This document shows, in pieces, positions 1 to 8,092 of a DNA stretch of 23,259 bases. A program made the position numbers and the translations under genes. Positions within the stretch are counted from its first letter, which is position 1. Each line of letters starts with the position of its first letter. This DNA is from Flavobacteriaceae bacterium (GTDB lineage Bacteria; Bacteroidota; Bacteroidia; Flavobacteriales; Flavobacteriaceae): positions 1 through 23,259 of the forward strand of contig JABJFE010000102.1 in the NCBI GenBank assembly GCA_018662905.1. Direction: 5' to 3'. Below the pieces are notes generated by a model. The model searched no databases, had not been told where the DNA came from, and worked only from the letters and a program-made list of their open reading frames with translations.

Positions 1-321
1 ATATAAGCCACCACATCCTTCTTTAACAATTCTTATGCTATCATTTATTGATGTATCATGACAAGGTCTAAATCTTTCAAAATAATCTTTAAATAAGCCA
101 CTAAATTGATCAGTGAATACAATTAATATGATTATTAAAATCAAATATTTCAGAAAAGAATTATTCGATAGCTTCTTGTTTATGTAATAAATTAAAACAA
201 AATAAAGAGGAATTGAAGTTTTTTTATCAGTAACAAACATCCAAAAAGTATCAAAGAATTCTGAGCCTAAAGAATTTAAAAAAATAAAAAACGACTTATC
301 TAAATCAATTAGTGTTTCCAA
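1..321 (-). CDS. PAP2-family membrane phosphatase, N-terminal part (cut by window edge)
   Basis: About 107 residues are visible, running off the window at base 1. The start is taken as TTG at 321-319, because an in-frame TAA lies five codons upstream and no ATG intervenes; it reads LETLIDLDKSFFIFLNSLGS. The protein is hydrophobic, with membrane segments around residues 30-60, followed by KDYFERFRP, which fits the first PAP2 phosphatase motif (K-x6-RP). The later PSGH and histidine motifs must lie outside the window. PAP2 enzymes remove phosphate from lipid phosphates or undecaprenyl pyrophosphate at the membrane; the substrate cannot be told here. It begins 8 bp after the stop of the M28 peptidase gene and is probably the last visible gene of that operon. 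The family call is fairly firm and the TTG start is an inference. Confidence 0.8.
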   Translation of the reverse strand, partial: METLIDLDKSFFIFLNSLGSEFFDTFWMFVTDKKTSIPLYFVLIYYINKKLSNNSFLKYLILIIILIVFTDQFSGLFKDYFERFRPCHDTSINDSIRIVKEGCGGLY

Positions 322-329
322 TATAAAGT

Positions 330-1706
330 TTATTTAATAATCCCATATTTATCAAACAAATAAACTAGTGAAGCCATTGAAAAAGCTCCTAGTTCCAATT
401 CACGTTTATTAATAGCGTCAAAAGTGTCTATTGATGTATGATGATAATCAAAATACCTTTGAGAATCAGGTCTTAAACCAGCTAAAACATTATTGCCATT
501 GTTTAAAGGAGATATGTCTGCTCCACTTCCTCCTAGCTCAAAAGATTGAATTAAATAAGGTTCAAATAAATATTTCCATGATTTTATTAATTCAAAATTT
601 TTATTATTTGCAGAAAATGAAAATCCTCTTGGTGTGAAACCACCAGCGTCAGATTCTAGAGCAAAAATATGATTCAATTTATTTTTATTTGAAATTTCAG
701 CATACTTTAACGCACCTCTTAAACCATTTTCCTCATTCATAAAAAGAACAACTCTAATTGTTCTTTTTGGTTTGTAATTGATTTTATTAAAAATATTTAT
801 AATATCCATAGATTGTACAATACCTGCACCATCGTCGTGAGATCCGTCACCTAAATCCCATGAATCTAAATGTCCTCCAACTAATATTATTTCATCTGGG
901 AACTCAGAACCTTTTAATTCAGCAATAACATTATAAGATTTAACATCTTTATAAGTTTTACATTGTTGTCTAAAAAGAAATTTAAGGTTCGGGGTTATTT
1001 TTAAAAGTTTACTTAATTTTTCAGCAGCATTAGTGCTGATAGCAGCTGCCGGAATTTGTTTACTAGGTGGTAGATTTCCATAACTCATTGTACCAGTATG
1101 TGGATTATCATCTAATCTTAAGTTCATTGATCTGACAATAACTCCAATAGCACCATATTTAATTGCTTCAGCAGCACCATTAACTCTTTGATCAACAGCT
1201 TCACCATATGCTTGAAATGTGCTAACAAGATTGGGTTGCATAGGTCTATTGAAAAAAACAATTTTACCATCAACTTCTTTTTTTCCAAGTATTTTTAATT
1301 CTTCAAAACTTTTAACTTCAACCACATTAGATTTAATACCTACAGATGGAGTAGCTACTGATCCTCCTAATGCACACAGATCCACATTAAATGTAATTCC
1401 AGGTTGAGTTTCTATTAAAGCAAACTCTTTTGGTCCTCTAACCCATTTTGGAACCATTACTTCTTGTAACCAGACTTTATCAAATCCTATTTTAGATAAT
1501 TCACTTCTCCCCCATTCAACTGCTCTTTCTGCACCTAACGAACCTGACAACCTATGACCGATTTCGTTTGATAAAAAATCTAACAATTCATAACTTGAAC
1601 TAGTAGTCATTGTTGTGTCAAAAATATTTTTTATAACTTTTTCATCATCTTGAGAAAAAATGAAAACAGAAAAGAATAATAAGTATATGGAAATAAAGAA
1701 TTTCAT
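330..1706 (-). CDS. Secreted M28-family zinc peptidase (carboxypeptidase Q-like)
   Basis: A 458-residue protein. I prefer the ATG at 1706 over one at 1739: it gives a clean signal peptide (MKFFISIYLLFFSVFIFSQ) and sits 4 bp after the upstream stop, whereas 1739 would overlap that gene. The mature part has a protease-associated-like insert (about residues 120-230), then the M28 metallo-peptidase domain. Candidate zinc ligands are H279 (GGHLDSWD), D291 or D292 (SHDDGAG), E325/E326 (NEENG, base and ligand), D353 (ESDAG) and H422 or H423 (YHHTSIDT). This order matches the carboxypeptidase Q/aminopeptidase branch of M28, exported to the periplasm or outside to trim peptides. Substrate is unknown. 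It is probably co-transcribed with the response-regulator gene before it and the PAP2 gene after it. Confidence 0.9.
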   Translation of the reverse strand: MKFFISIYLLFFSVFIFSQDDEKVIKNIFDTTMTTSSSYELLDFLSNEIGHRLSGSLGAERAVEWGRSELSKIGFDKVWLQEVMVPKWVRGPKEFALIETQPGITFNVDLCALGGSVATPSVGIKSNVVEVKSFEELKILGKKEVDGKIVFFNRPMQPNLVSTFQAYGEAVDQRVNGAAEAIKYGAIGVIVRSMNLRLDDNPHTGTMSYGNLPPSKQIPAAAISTNAAEKLSKLLKITPNLKFLFRQQCKTYKDVKSYNVIAELKGSEFPDEIILVGGHLDSWDLGDGSHDDGAGIVQSMDIINIFNKINYKPKRTIRVVLFMNEENGLRGALKYAEISNKNKLNHIFALESDAGGFTPRGFSFSANNKNFELIKSWKYLFEPYLIQSFELGGSGADISPLNNGNNVLAGLRPDSQRYFDYHHTSIDTFDAINKRELELGAFSMASLVYLFDKYGIIK

Positions 1707-1710
1707 ATAA

Positions 1711-2874
1711 TTATTTGTTTGAATATTTAATAACATCATTTTTTGTAATTTTATTTTTCTCTGAGAGAATAATTAATCTTTCTACAACATTTCTTAATTC
1801 TCTTACATTTCCAGACCAATCAAATTCTTTTAACTTGTTAACTGCATCTTTGTCCATTGTTTTTAAATTTTGATCCGAATCTTTTGAAATATCTTTTAAG
1901 AAATGATCAACCAAAAGAGGAATATCTGAAACTCTATCATTAAGAGAAGGAACGTTAATTTCAATTACAGCTAAACGATGAAAAAGATCTTCTCTAAAAT
2001 TATTATTTTTGATTTCAGAACGTAACGTTTTATTAGTTGCTGCTATAACTCTTACATCTACTACTAAATCTCTTTCGCTTCCCACTCTTTGAATTTTATG
2101 CTCTTGAAGAGCTCTTAAAACCTTAGATTGAGCAGACATACTCATGTCACCTATCTCATCAAGAAATATTGTTCCACCATTTGCAGCTTCAAATTTTCCA
2201 GCTTTATCTTTTACTGCAGAAGTAAACGCACCCTTGACATGACCAAACAATTCACTTTCTATAAGTTCAGAGGGAATAGCGGCACAGTTAACTTCAATAA
2301 AAGGTGCAGCGTTTCTTAAACTATTCATATGAATTTGATGTGCAACTAGTTCCTTTCCAGAGCCGTTTGGACCTTGAATCAAAACTTTAGCATTAGTTAA
2401 AGCAACCTTGTCAATCATTACTTTAATTTGTGAAATAGGATCTGATTCTCCAATAATATTATATTCATTTGATTTTTTAGATTTTGTTTTACCTTTTTTA
2501 ACAAAGTTATTATTTAAAAGAGCTGACCTGACAGAGTTCAATAATCTGTTTAAATCTGGTGGTTTTGATATATAATCAAAAGCTCCTAATCTCATTGATT
2601 CTACAGCTGTTTCAAGATCCCCGTGACCAGAAATCATTATAGTTGGTGTATTTGGACACTCAATTAAAATATGACGTAACACTTCAATACCATCTTTTTT
2701 TGGCATTTTTATATCACATAAAATTAAATCTAGTTTATTAGAATTGATTTTAGAAACTCCATCTACTCCATCAACTGCTTCAATAATTTCATAATTTTTG
2801 TCTTCTTGAACTAATACTTTTTTTAGAACTCTTCTAATTGATTCTTCGTCTTCAATAATTAATATTTTTGGCAT
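1711..2874 (-). CDS. NtrC-type sigma-54 response regulator lacking a DNA-binding domain
   Basis: A 387-residue protein. Residues 1-120 are a receiver domain with acidic pocket E8/D9, phospho-acceptor D54, switch residue S82 and conserved K104. Residues 137-370 are an AAA+ sigma-54 activator domain: a Walker A of form GPNGSGK (168-174, not the usual GESGTGK), GAFTSA at 215-220 where GAFTGA is usual, Walker B FLDE (237-240), arginine-rich FREDLFHR (293-300) and sensor II region WSGNVRELRN. The protein ends about 15 residues after the AAA+ lid, so the Fis-type helix-turn-helix normally at the C terminus is absent. No histidine kinase gene is adjacent. It lies 3 bp after the MscS gene and 4 bp before the peptidase gene. 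The family is certain; its targets are unknown and it may activate sigma-54 from solution. Confidence 0.92.
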   Translation of the reverse strand: MPKILIIEDEESIRRVLKKVLVQEDKNYEIIEAVDGVDGVSKINSNKLDLILCDIKMPKKDGIEVLRHILIECPNTPTIMISGHGDLETAVESMRLGAFDYISKPPDLNRLLNSVRSALLNNNFVKKGKTKSKKSNEYNIIGESDPISQIKVMIDKVALTNAKVLIQGPNGSGKELVAHQIHMNSLRNAAPFIEVNCAAIPSELIESELFGHVKGAFTSAVKDKAGKFEAANGGTIFLDEIGDMSMSAQSKVLRALQEHKIQRVGSERDLVVDVRVIAATNKTLRSEIKNNNFREDLFHRLAVIEINVPSLNDRVSDIPLLVDHFLKDISKDSDQNLKTMDKDAVNKLKEFDWSGNVRELRNVVERLIILSEKNKITKNDVIKYSNK

Positions 2875-2877
2875 ATT

Positions 2878-3699
2878 TTATTTTTGTAAATGAACAACTC
2901 TTTGTGGAAATGGTATATTAATATTATTTTCTTTAAATTTTTTATAAACTAAAAATCGTATATCACTCTCAATAAGATTTACTCTAAAACCATTATTATA
3001 AGTGAAAATTAGTTGAAAATCTAAAGAGTTATCTCCAAAATTTTTAAAAATTACATTTGGTGTTGGATTCTTCATTAAATGTGGATGAGAATCAGCGATA
3101 TTTAGTAATATTTCTTTTACTTTATCTACATCAGAATTATAATCAACTCCAACTGAAACAGCTCCCCTTAAAACAGTTCCATTTTCAGTCCAATTAAATA
3201 GTGTTGATGTCAAGTACTTATGGTTAGGAATTATAAGTACTTTATTATCAAATGTAACTGCTCTTGTAGTTCTAATTTTAATATTTTCTACCCTACCAAC
3301 TTTTCCATCAATTTCAATAATATCTCCAACATGTACAGTTTGATCAGCTAATATCAAAATTCCTGAAATTATATCTTGAAAAAAAGTTTGAAGTGCTAAA
3401 CCAATTCCAATAAAAAGTGCTGCTGAAGCCGCAAATATTCCAGTAAGGTTTATACCGAAATTTTGAAAAGTCATTAAAGCAATAACTACATAAACAAAGT
3501 AATTAAAAAAGGAGAAGACAGATTTAAATTTTAATTTCCTCTCTTCATCAAGTTTCTTGGTAGCTATTTTCTTTATGATTTTTAATAAAAAATAAGTAAT
3601 AAGAAATATCATTGTAACAAAAAGAATTGTTACTATAGAAAATTTAATACTATCTGTTATAAAATATTCTTTGTAAAGAAAATCAATAAGCTTATCCAT
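2878..3699 (-). CDS. MscS-family mechanosensitive ion channel
   Basis: A 273-residue inner-membrane protein, close to the size of E. coli MscS (286). Three hydrophobic segments are visible (about residues 18-42, 63-82 and 87-115). The last is the glycine/alanine-rich pore helix followed by the typical GILILADQTVHVGDIIEIDG stretch that opens the beta domain. The beta domain contains GRVENIKIRTTRAVTFDN and IIPNHKYLTSTLFNWT, both characteristic of MscS. The C-terminal alpha/beta domain ends with IPFPQRVVHL. The channel would open under membrane tension to release solutes during osmotic downshock. The start ATG at 3699 lies 82 bp after dnaJ, and the sigma-54 regulator gene starts 3 bp after this stop, so all are likely on one transcript. 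Confidence 0.93.
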   Translation of the reverse strand: MDKLIDFLYKEYFITDSIKFSIVTILFVTMIFLITYFLLKIIKKIATKKLDEERKLKFKSVFSFFNYFVYVVIALMTFQNFGINLTGIFAASAALFIGIGLALQTFFQDIISGILILADQTVHVGDIIEIDGKVGRVENIKIRTTRAVTFDNKVLIIPNHKYLTSTLFNWTENGTVLRGAVSVGVDYNSDVDKVKEILLNIADSHPHLMKNPTPNVIFKNFGDNSLDFQLIFTYNNGFRVNLIESDIRFLVYKKFKENNINIPFPQRVVHLQK

Positions 3700-3781
3700 A
3701 AGAAAAATATTTTCTTAAATATAATCAAATTGAATATAAAAATTGGATGTAAAAACTATAAAATTAGGAAGCTTCTAAATG

Positions 3782-4900
3782 TTATGAAAACATATCTTTT
3801 ACCTTTTCAAAAAATGATTTTTCGCCCGTATCTGGAGATGGAACAAAGTTTTCATTTTCTTTCATTTGCTCAAAAAATACTCTCTGTTCTTTATTTAAAG
3901 TTTTTGGAGTCCAAACATTTACATGAACAAGTAAATCACCGTTTCCATATGAATTAATACTACTTAATCCCTTACCCCTAAGTCTTAGTATTTTTCCAGA
4001 TTGAATTCCTGATTCTAATTTGATTCTAACACTGCCTGTTACAGTTTCAATTTCTTTTGAAACACCTAAAACAGCTTCTGATATACTAATGTATAAATCA
4101 AAATGGAGATTATTACCTTCTCTTTTTAAAGTGTCGTGTTCTTTTTCGCTAATTAAAACAATTAAATCCCCTGCTATACCATTTCCAGCTGAGTCATTAC
4201 CCTTTCCTGAAACTTTTAATTGCATACCATCTTCAACTCCAGCAGGTATTTTAACTAGTACAGTCTCTTCCTTTAAAATTAGTCCGTTTGAATCAGCGTT
4301 TGAAGGTCTATTTGAAACAACTTGACCAGAACCCCCACAACTTGGACATGTGGAAGATGATTGCATTCTTCCTAAAATGGTATTTGTTATTCTAGTTACT
4401 TGACCAGAACCATTACAAGAACTACAGTTTTTATAAGTTACTCCGTCGGCTTTAATTTTTCTTTTAACCTTAATCTTTTTTTCTACCCCTAAAACAACTT
4501 CGCTAAGTTCAAGTTGAACTCTAATTCTTAAATTACTACCTTTTGAAACTCTAGATCCTCCACCACTAAATCCTCCAAATCCACCACCACCACCACCAAA
4601 AGCACTTCCAAAAATATCTCCGAATTGACTAAAGATGTCATCCATGTTCATTCCAGCCCCACCAAATCCACCACTACCGTCAAAAGCTGAATGACCAAAT
4701 TGATCATATTTGGACTTTTTTTCTTTATTTCCTAAAACTTCGTAAGCTTCGGCTGCTTTTTTAAAATTCTCTTCGGCCTGGGAATTACCAGGATTTTTAT
4801 CTGGATGATATTTTATAGCTTTTTTTCTATATGCTTTTTTGATTTCGCTTTCTGAAGCTGATTTATCAACGCCTAAAATTTCATAAAAATCTTCTTTCAT
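3782..4900 (-). CDS. dnaJ: Chaperone protein DnaJ
   Basis: A 372-residue Hsp40 co-chaperone that delivers unfolded clients to DnaK and stimulates its ATPase. J-domain at residues 4-68 with the essential HPD at 32-34. A Gly/Phe-rich linker spans about 73-116. The zinc-finger region holds only two CxxCxGxG motifs, CSSCNGSG (from C159) and CPSCGGSG (from C185), instead of four. By spacing and flanking sequence these are motifs 2 and 3, which form zinc centre II; motifs 1 and 4 (zinc centre I) are missing. The two C-terminal beta domains follow, ending in SFFEKVKDMFS. My recollection is that this reduced form is usual in Flavobacteriia. It starts 10 bp after the stop of grpE and forms a standard grpE-dnaJ operon. 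Confidence 0.96.
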   Translation of the reverse strand: MKEDFYEILGVDKSASESEIKKAYRKKAIKYHPDKNPGNSQAEENFKKAAEAYEVLGNKEKKSKYDQFGHSAFDGSGGFGGAGMNMDDIFSQFGDIFGSAFGGGGGGFGGFSGGGSRVSKGSNLRIRVQLELSEVVLGVEKKIKVKRKIKADGVTYKNCSSCNGSGQVTRITNTILGRMQSSSTCPSCGGSGQVVSNRPSNADSNGLILKEETVLVKIPAGVEDGMQLKVSGKGNDSAGNGIAGDLIVLISEKEHDTLKREGNNLHFDLYISISEAVLGVSKEIETVTGSVRIKLESGIQSGKILRLRGKGLSSINSYGNGDLLVHVNVWTPKTLNKEQRVFFEQMKENENFVPSPDTGEKSFFEKVKDMFS

Positions 4901-4910
4901 AATATATAAA

Positions 4911-5405
4911 TTAGTTTCCTACTACAACTTTAGGATATCTGATAATCTTTTCACCAAGCTTATATCCAGACTCAATAACATCTATAATTTTACCTTTCAT
5001 TTTATCATTTTCAGCTGGAATCTGGGTTATAGCTTCGTGTATTTCAGCATCAAATTCATCACCATTTTTAACCTCAACTAAGATTAAACCCTGAGATTTA
5101 AGAATATCAGAGAATTTATTTTTAATTAATGACATACCCTCAACTAGACTTTTTTCTTTTGATTTTGCAAACTCATTGGAGGCACGATTTAAATCATCAA
5201 TAATTGGAAGTAATGCAGTCATTAATTCTTGAGAAGCAGTTTTATACAAATCCAAACGTTCTTTAGATGTTCTTTTCTTATAATTTTCAAATTCAGCAAA
5301 TAATCGCAAAAATTTATCTTTTTCGTCTTTTACAGAAACTTCAAGAGATTCTATTTGAGATTTTAAAGTAGGTTTTTTAGGAGCTTTAGATTTCGAACTA
5401 CTCAT
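4911..5405 (-). CDS. grpE: Nucleotide exchange factor GrpE
   Basis: A 164-residue protein, slightly short for the family (about 180-200). A lysine-rich N-terminal tail is followed by a long coiled-coil helix (about residues 14-60, including RLFAEFENYKKRTSKER, a hallmark of GrpE). Helical-bundle and C-terminal beta-wing residues follow, with AEIHEAITQIP and the ending VIESGYKLGEKIIRYPKVVV. GrpE exchanges ADP for ATP on DnaK. It is the first gene of a chaperone operon, with dnaJ starting 10 bp downstream. A convincing Bacteroidota-type promoter lies just before it. dnaK itself is not in the window. Confidence 0.96.
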   Translation of the reverse strand: MSSSKSKAPKKPTLKSQIESLEVSVKDEKDKFLRLFAEFENYKKRTSKERLDLYKTASQELMTALLPIIDDLNRASNEFAKSKEKSLVEGMSLIKNKFSDILKSQGLILVEVKNGDEFDAEIHEAITQIPAENDKMKGKIIDVIESGYKLGEKIIRYPKVVVGN

Positions 5406-5428
5406 TATTATTGTTTTTTATTAGGGTG

Positions 5429-5460
5429 CAAAAGTACTGCCAATTTTAAATATTTTGTCA
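5429..5460 (-). promoter_or_regulatory. Bacteroidota-type promoter of the grpE-dnaJ operon
   Basis: Read on the minus strand, TACTTTTG (5436-5429) matches the Bacteroidota -7 consensus TAnnTTTG exactly. Nineteen bases upstream is ATGACA (5461-5456 on the minus strand), a five-of-six match to TTGACA. The predicted start of transcription is about 20 bases before the grpE ATG. This is the clearest promoter in the window. No CIRCE-type heat-shock repeat is visible in this 68-bp gap. Confidence 0.6.
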
Positions 5461-5473
5461 TAATGTCATCAAA

Positions 5474-6379
5474 TTATTTCAATAAATTATTCAAAGCAGA
5501 AGAAATTGATTTGAATCTAAATTCGAATCCATCTTCGATAATTTTTTTTGAAGAAACATTTTGACTAAATAGAAATAACTCTGACATAGAACCAGTAATT
5601 AATTTTACTAAACACATTGGTACAGCTGGAAGAAATATTTTTTTATTCAAAATTTTACCAATTTCTAGAGTGAATAATTTGCTTGAAATTGGATTTGGTG
5701 CTACAAGATTATAAATTCCAGATTTATTATTATTTAGCAAAAACAAAATTGAATCAATTAAATCATCAATGTGAATCCAAGAATAGATATTTTCACCCTT
5801 ACCAAACCAAGTGCCTAAAAAATATTTAACTGATAGAGCAATTGGCTTCATTAATCCACCCTCTAATGATAAAACTAAACCTATTCTTAATATTGTAACC
5901 TTTATATTTTGTTTTATTAAATCATTACATGAAATTTCCCATTTTCTTACAGTATCTCCAAGAAAAGATTTTGAAATATTTTTAGATGATTCACTATGAA
6001 CATATGAGTTATCTGATTGATAAACACCTATTGCAGAAGCACATAAAAAATGATCTATTTTTGATTTTTTTTCTAGTATAATTTGATTTAGTAGCTGAAC
6101 AGAATTAACTCTACTTGAAAGAATTGATTTTTTAGAAGATTTAGACCAAAATTGAGCAATTGGAGATCCAGCAAGGTTTATAATTATTTTTACTCCTTCA
6201 ATACATTTTGAATCAATTATATTGAGTTCTGGATTCCAATAAAATTTAGTGATTTTTATATTAGACGATTTCAAATTCTTATTTGTGGTCAAAACATTTA
6301 TTTCTGCATTTTGCTCTAATAATATATTAACTAATTTTTTTCCAATTAGCCCGCTAGCCCCAGTAATTAAATATTTCAT
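5474..6379 (-). CDS. TIGR01777-family NAD(P)-binding epimerase-like protein
   Basis: A 301-residue extended short-chain dehydrogenase-like protein. The ATG at 6379 is chosen over an upstream one at 6391 because MKYLITGASGLIGKK places the Rossmann glycine motif (GASGLIG, residues 7-13) at the usual distance from the N terminus. Other family marks are INLAGSPI near residue 70, SSRVNSVQLL, a possible catalytic serine/tyrosine region (CASAIGVYQSD) and a SWIHIDDLIDSILFLL segment. The TIGR01777 group (E. coli YfcH, cyanobacterial and plant relatives) has no firmly known reaction. It is transcribed divergently from ilvE. Assignment to the group is solid; the substrate is unknown. Confidence 0.88.
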   Translation of the reverse strand: MKYLITGASGLIGKKLVNILLEQNAEINVLTTNKNLKSSNIKITKFYWNPELNIIDSKCIEGVKIIINLAGSPIAQFWSKSSKKSILSSRVNSVQLLNQIILEKKSKIDHFLCASAIGVYQSDNSYVHSESSKNISKSFLGDTVRKWEISCNDLIKQNIKVTILRIGLVLSLEGGLMKPIALSVKYFLGTWFGKGENIYSWIHIDDLIDSILFLLNNNKSGIYNLVAPNPISSKLFTLEIGKILNKKIFLPAVPMCLVKLITGSMSELFLFSQNVSSKKIIEDGFEFRFKSISSALNNLLK

Positions 6380-6401
6380 TTTTAATATCAATTATATTAA
6401 T

Positions 6402-6432
6402 CAAAGTTAATTTGTAATTTCGCTAAATACAA
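6402..6432 (-). promoter_or_regulatory. Probable promoter of the TIGR01777 gene
   Basis: On the minus strand, TAACTTTG (6409-6402) matches TAnnTTTG and lies about 22 bases before the ATG at 6379. A TTG at 6432-6430 is 20 bases further upstream, inside the 17-23 base range described for Flavobacterium promoters. On the opposite strand TAATTTCG (6415-6422) is a one-mismatch -7 candidate for ilvE, but no -33 TTG accompanies it. Confidence 0.42.
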
Positions 6433-6441
6433 TTGATTCTT

Positions 6442-7485
6442 ATGAAAGTTGAAAAAATTAAAATTTCTAAAATTGATCAAATAGATTTTGATAATTTAAA
6501 TTTTGGTTCTGTTTTTACAGATCATATGTTTTCTTGTGATTATATTGATGGAGAATGGGTAAACGCACAAATAAGTCCTTACAAACCAATCAGTATAAGT
6601 CCTTCTGCAAGAGTGTTTCATTACGGTCAGGCTTGTTTTGAGGGAATGAAAGCCTTTAAGGATAATGAAAACAAAAGCTGGTTATTTAGACCAACAGATA
6701 ACTATGAGCGAATTTTAAAATCCTCGGTTAGACTAGCAATGCCTGAATTTCCAAAAGAATTATTCTTTGAAAGTTTAAAAAAATTGATAGAACTTGACAA
6801 CGATTGGATCAAACCGGGTTTAGGAAATTCATTATATATAAGACCATTTATATTTGCCAGCGAAGACACTATTAATGCTACTGAAGCGAACCAATATAAG
6901 TTCATGATTATATGTGCTCCAGCTAATTCGTATTATTCCGAAGATGTCAGAGTTAAGATAGAAAAATCGTTTAGTAGGGCAGCAAAGGGTGGTGTTGGTT
7001 ACGCAAAAGCTGCTGGTAATTATGCTGCACAATTCTACCCAACAATTCTAGCTAGAAACGAAGGATATCAACAAATAATCTGGACTGATTCATCAAATCA
7101 TGAATATATTGAAGAAGCAGGAACTATGAATTTATTTTTCAGAATTGGAGATAAATTAATAACAGCCCCAACTAGTGACAGTATTCTTGATGGAATTACT
7201 AGAAAAAGTATAATTCAAATTGCGAAAGACCAAGGAATAAATATTGAAGTAAGGCCAATCAAGGTAAATGAAATTTTGGAAGCAGCAAAAAACAATAGTT
7301 TAAAAGAAATATTTGGTAGTGGAACTGCAGTTGTAGTATTGCCAATTATTGGTTTTGGATATGAAAATAAAAAATTCGAATTACCAAGAATTGAAAAACC
7401 ATGGAGTCTGTTATTAAAGAACAAACTTAACGATATACAATATAATATTTCTGAAGATCCTTATGGATGGAGAACAGAAGCTTAA
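6442..7485 (+). CDS. ilvE: Branched-chain amino acid aminotransferase
   Basis: A 347-residue fold-type IV PLP enzyme that interconverts leucine, isoleucine and valine with their 2-oxo acids using 2-oxoglutarate/glutamate. The ATG at 6442 is preferred to a TTG three codons upstream. Evidence: the substrate-loop motif ARVFHYGQACFEGMKAF (about 57-73), R83 in WLFRPTDNYERI, the PLP-binding lysine K189 in GVGYAKAAGNYAAQF, and EEAGTMNLFF (224-233) with the conserved glutamate. Length and motifs match the larger BCAT group, which also includes the mitochondrial enzymes. The stop codon overlaps the stop of the convergent pyrophosphohydrolase gene by 4 bp, leaving no room for a terminator. No other ilv or leu gene is nearby. 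Confidence 0.94.
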   Translation: MKVEKIKISKIDQIDFDNLNFGSVFTDHMFSCDYIDGEWVNAQISPYKPISISPSARVFHYGQACFEGMKAFKDNENKSWLFRPTDNYERILKSSVRLAMPEFPKELFFESLKKLIELDNDWIKPGLGNSLYIRPFIFASEDTINATEANQYKFMIICAPANSYYSEDVRVKIEKSFSRAAKGGVGYAKAAGNYAAQFYPTILARNEGYQQIIWTDSSNHEYIEEAGTMNLFFRIGDKLITAPTSDSILDGITRKSIIQIAKDQGINIEVRPIKVNEILEAAKNNSLKEIFGSGTAVVVLPIIGFGYENKKFELPRIEKPWSLLLKNKLNDIQYNISEDPYGWRTEA

Positions 7486-7865
7486 TTTAAAATTTTTAAA
7501 ATATCTGGTTTAAAATAATTTGGTCCTTTCATAACTTTTCCATCTTCTCTATATATTGGTTTACCGTTTTCTCCTAGCTTACTTAAATTACTTTTTTGTA
7601 TTTCATCAAATACTTCTTCTATTTTATCTTGCATTCCATGTTCAATGATGGTTCCACATAAAATATATAGCATATCACCCAAAGCATCAGCAACCTCAAT
7701 TAAATCATTATTATTTGCAGCTTCAAAATATTCTTCATTTTCTTCTGCCATTAAATTGAATCTTAATTTAATTTTTTCTAAACCTATGTTAGTAGTAGGA
7801 GTTTCTTTATAATTAAGTTTATAAGTCTCATGAAATATTTTAACTGCTTCTATTTGATGTTTCAT
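7482..7865 (-). CDS. MazG-like nucleoside triphosphate pyrophosphohydrolase
   Basis: A 127-residue all-alpha NTP pyrophosphohydrolase-superfamily protein. Metal-binding residues are visible as E41-E42-x-E44-E45 (MAEENEEYFEA) and E57-x-x-D60 followed by D64 (IEVADALGDMLYIL), the EExxE plus ExxD pattern of the MazG/PRA-PH/dUTPase clan. The C-terminal third carries KLGENGKPIYREDGKVMKGP, typical of a phage- and Bacteroidota-associated branch near the DR2231-like group. Such enzymes hydrolyse (deoxy)nucleoside triphosphates to monophosphate and pyrophosphate, often for nucleotide-pool cleaning. The exact substrate cannot be read from the sequence. It is convergent with ilvE. Confidence 0.85.
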   Translation of the reverse strand: MKHQIEAVKIFHETYKLNYKETPTTNIGLEKIKLRFNLMAEENEEYFEAANNNDLIEVADALGDMLYILCGTIIEHGMQDKIEEVFDEIQKSNLSKLGENGKPIYREDGKVMKGPNYFKPDILKILN

Positions 7866-7903
7866 ATTGTATTTAATATTATTTTTACTAAAAATAGTTA
7901 AAT

Positions 7904-8092
7904 ATGTTTAGCACTGGTCAATTAGTATTTGCAATTTTATTTTTTATTTCTTTTTTAATTATTGTAACAATGAGTTATAGAAAAGATTTAAAAGGACTTA
8001 AAGGATCTTATAGCGGAATTCGTTGGGTCATTATTGGTTTCATCTCATTTGTTACATTATTAGTTGTATTAAAAAAACTCAGTGTATCGTGA
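7904..8092 (+). CDS. Small two-helix membrane protein of unknown function
   Basis: A 62-residue protein with two hydrophobic helices (about residues 7-24 and 40-56) separated by a basic loop, YRKDLKGLKGSYSGIRW, so both ends should face the periplasm if the loop is cytoplasmic. The stop TGA (8090-8092) overlaps the GTG start of crcB (8089-8091) as GTGA, which argues for real translation and coupling to crcB. I believe close homologues occur in many Flavobacteriia as hypothetical proteins, but cannot verify this here. No function is assigned; partnership with the fluoride channel is only an inference from gene order. Confidence 0.75.
   Translation: MFSTGQLVFAILFFISFLIIVTMSYRKDLKGLKGSYSGIRWVIIGFISFVTLLVVLKKLSVS

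Noticed and set aside
1219..1407. Open frames on the strand opposite to real genes (for example inside the M28 peptidase, dnaJ, purM and the antiporter).
   Set aside because: They lie fully within well-identified genes, have no domain signatures, and reflect AT-rich codon shadows.
4555..4620. CCACCA-rich repeat within dnaJ.
   Set aside because: It encodes the normal Gly/Phe-rich linker of DnaJ and is not a separate repeat element.
7866..7903. Possible fluoride riboswitch before the crcB unit.
   Set aside because: The gap is only 38 bp and AT-rich, with none of the GC-rich pseudoknot segments of the crcB motif.
8023..8088. N-terminal extension of crcB to an upstream ATG.
   Set aside because: It lies out of frame inside the preceding 62-residue gene, does not look like CrcB, and the GTG at 8089 gives the normal family N terminus.
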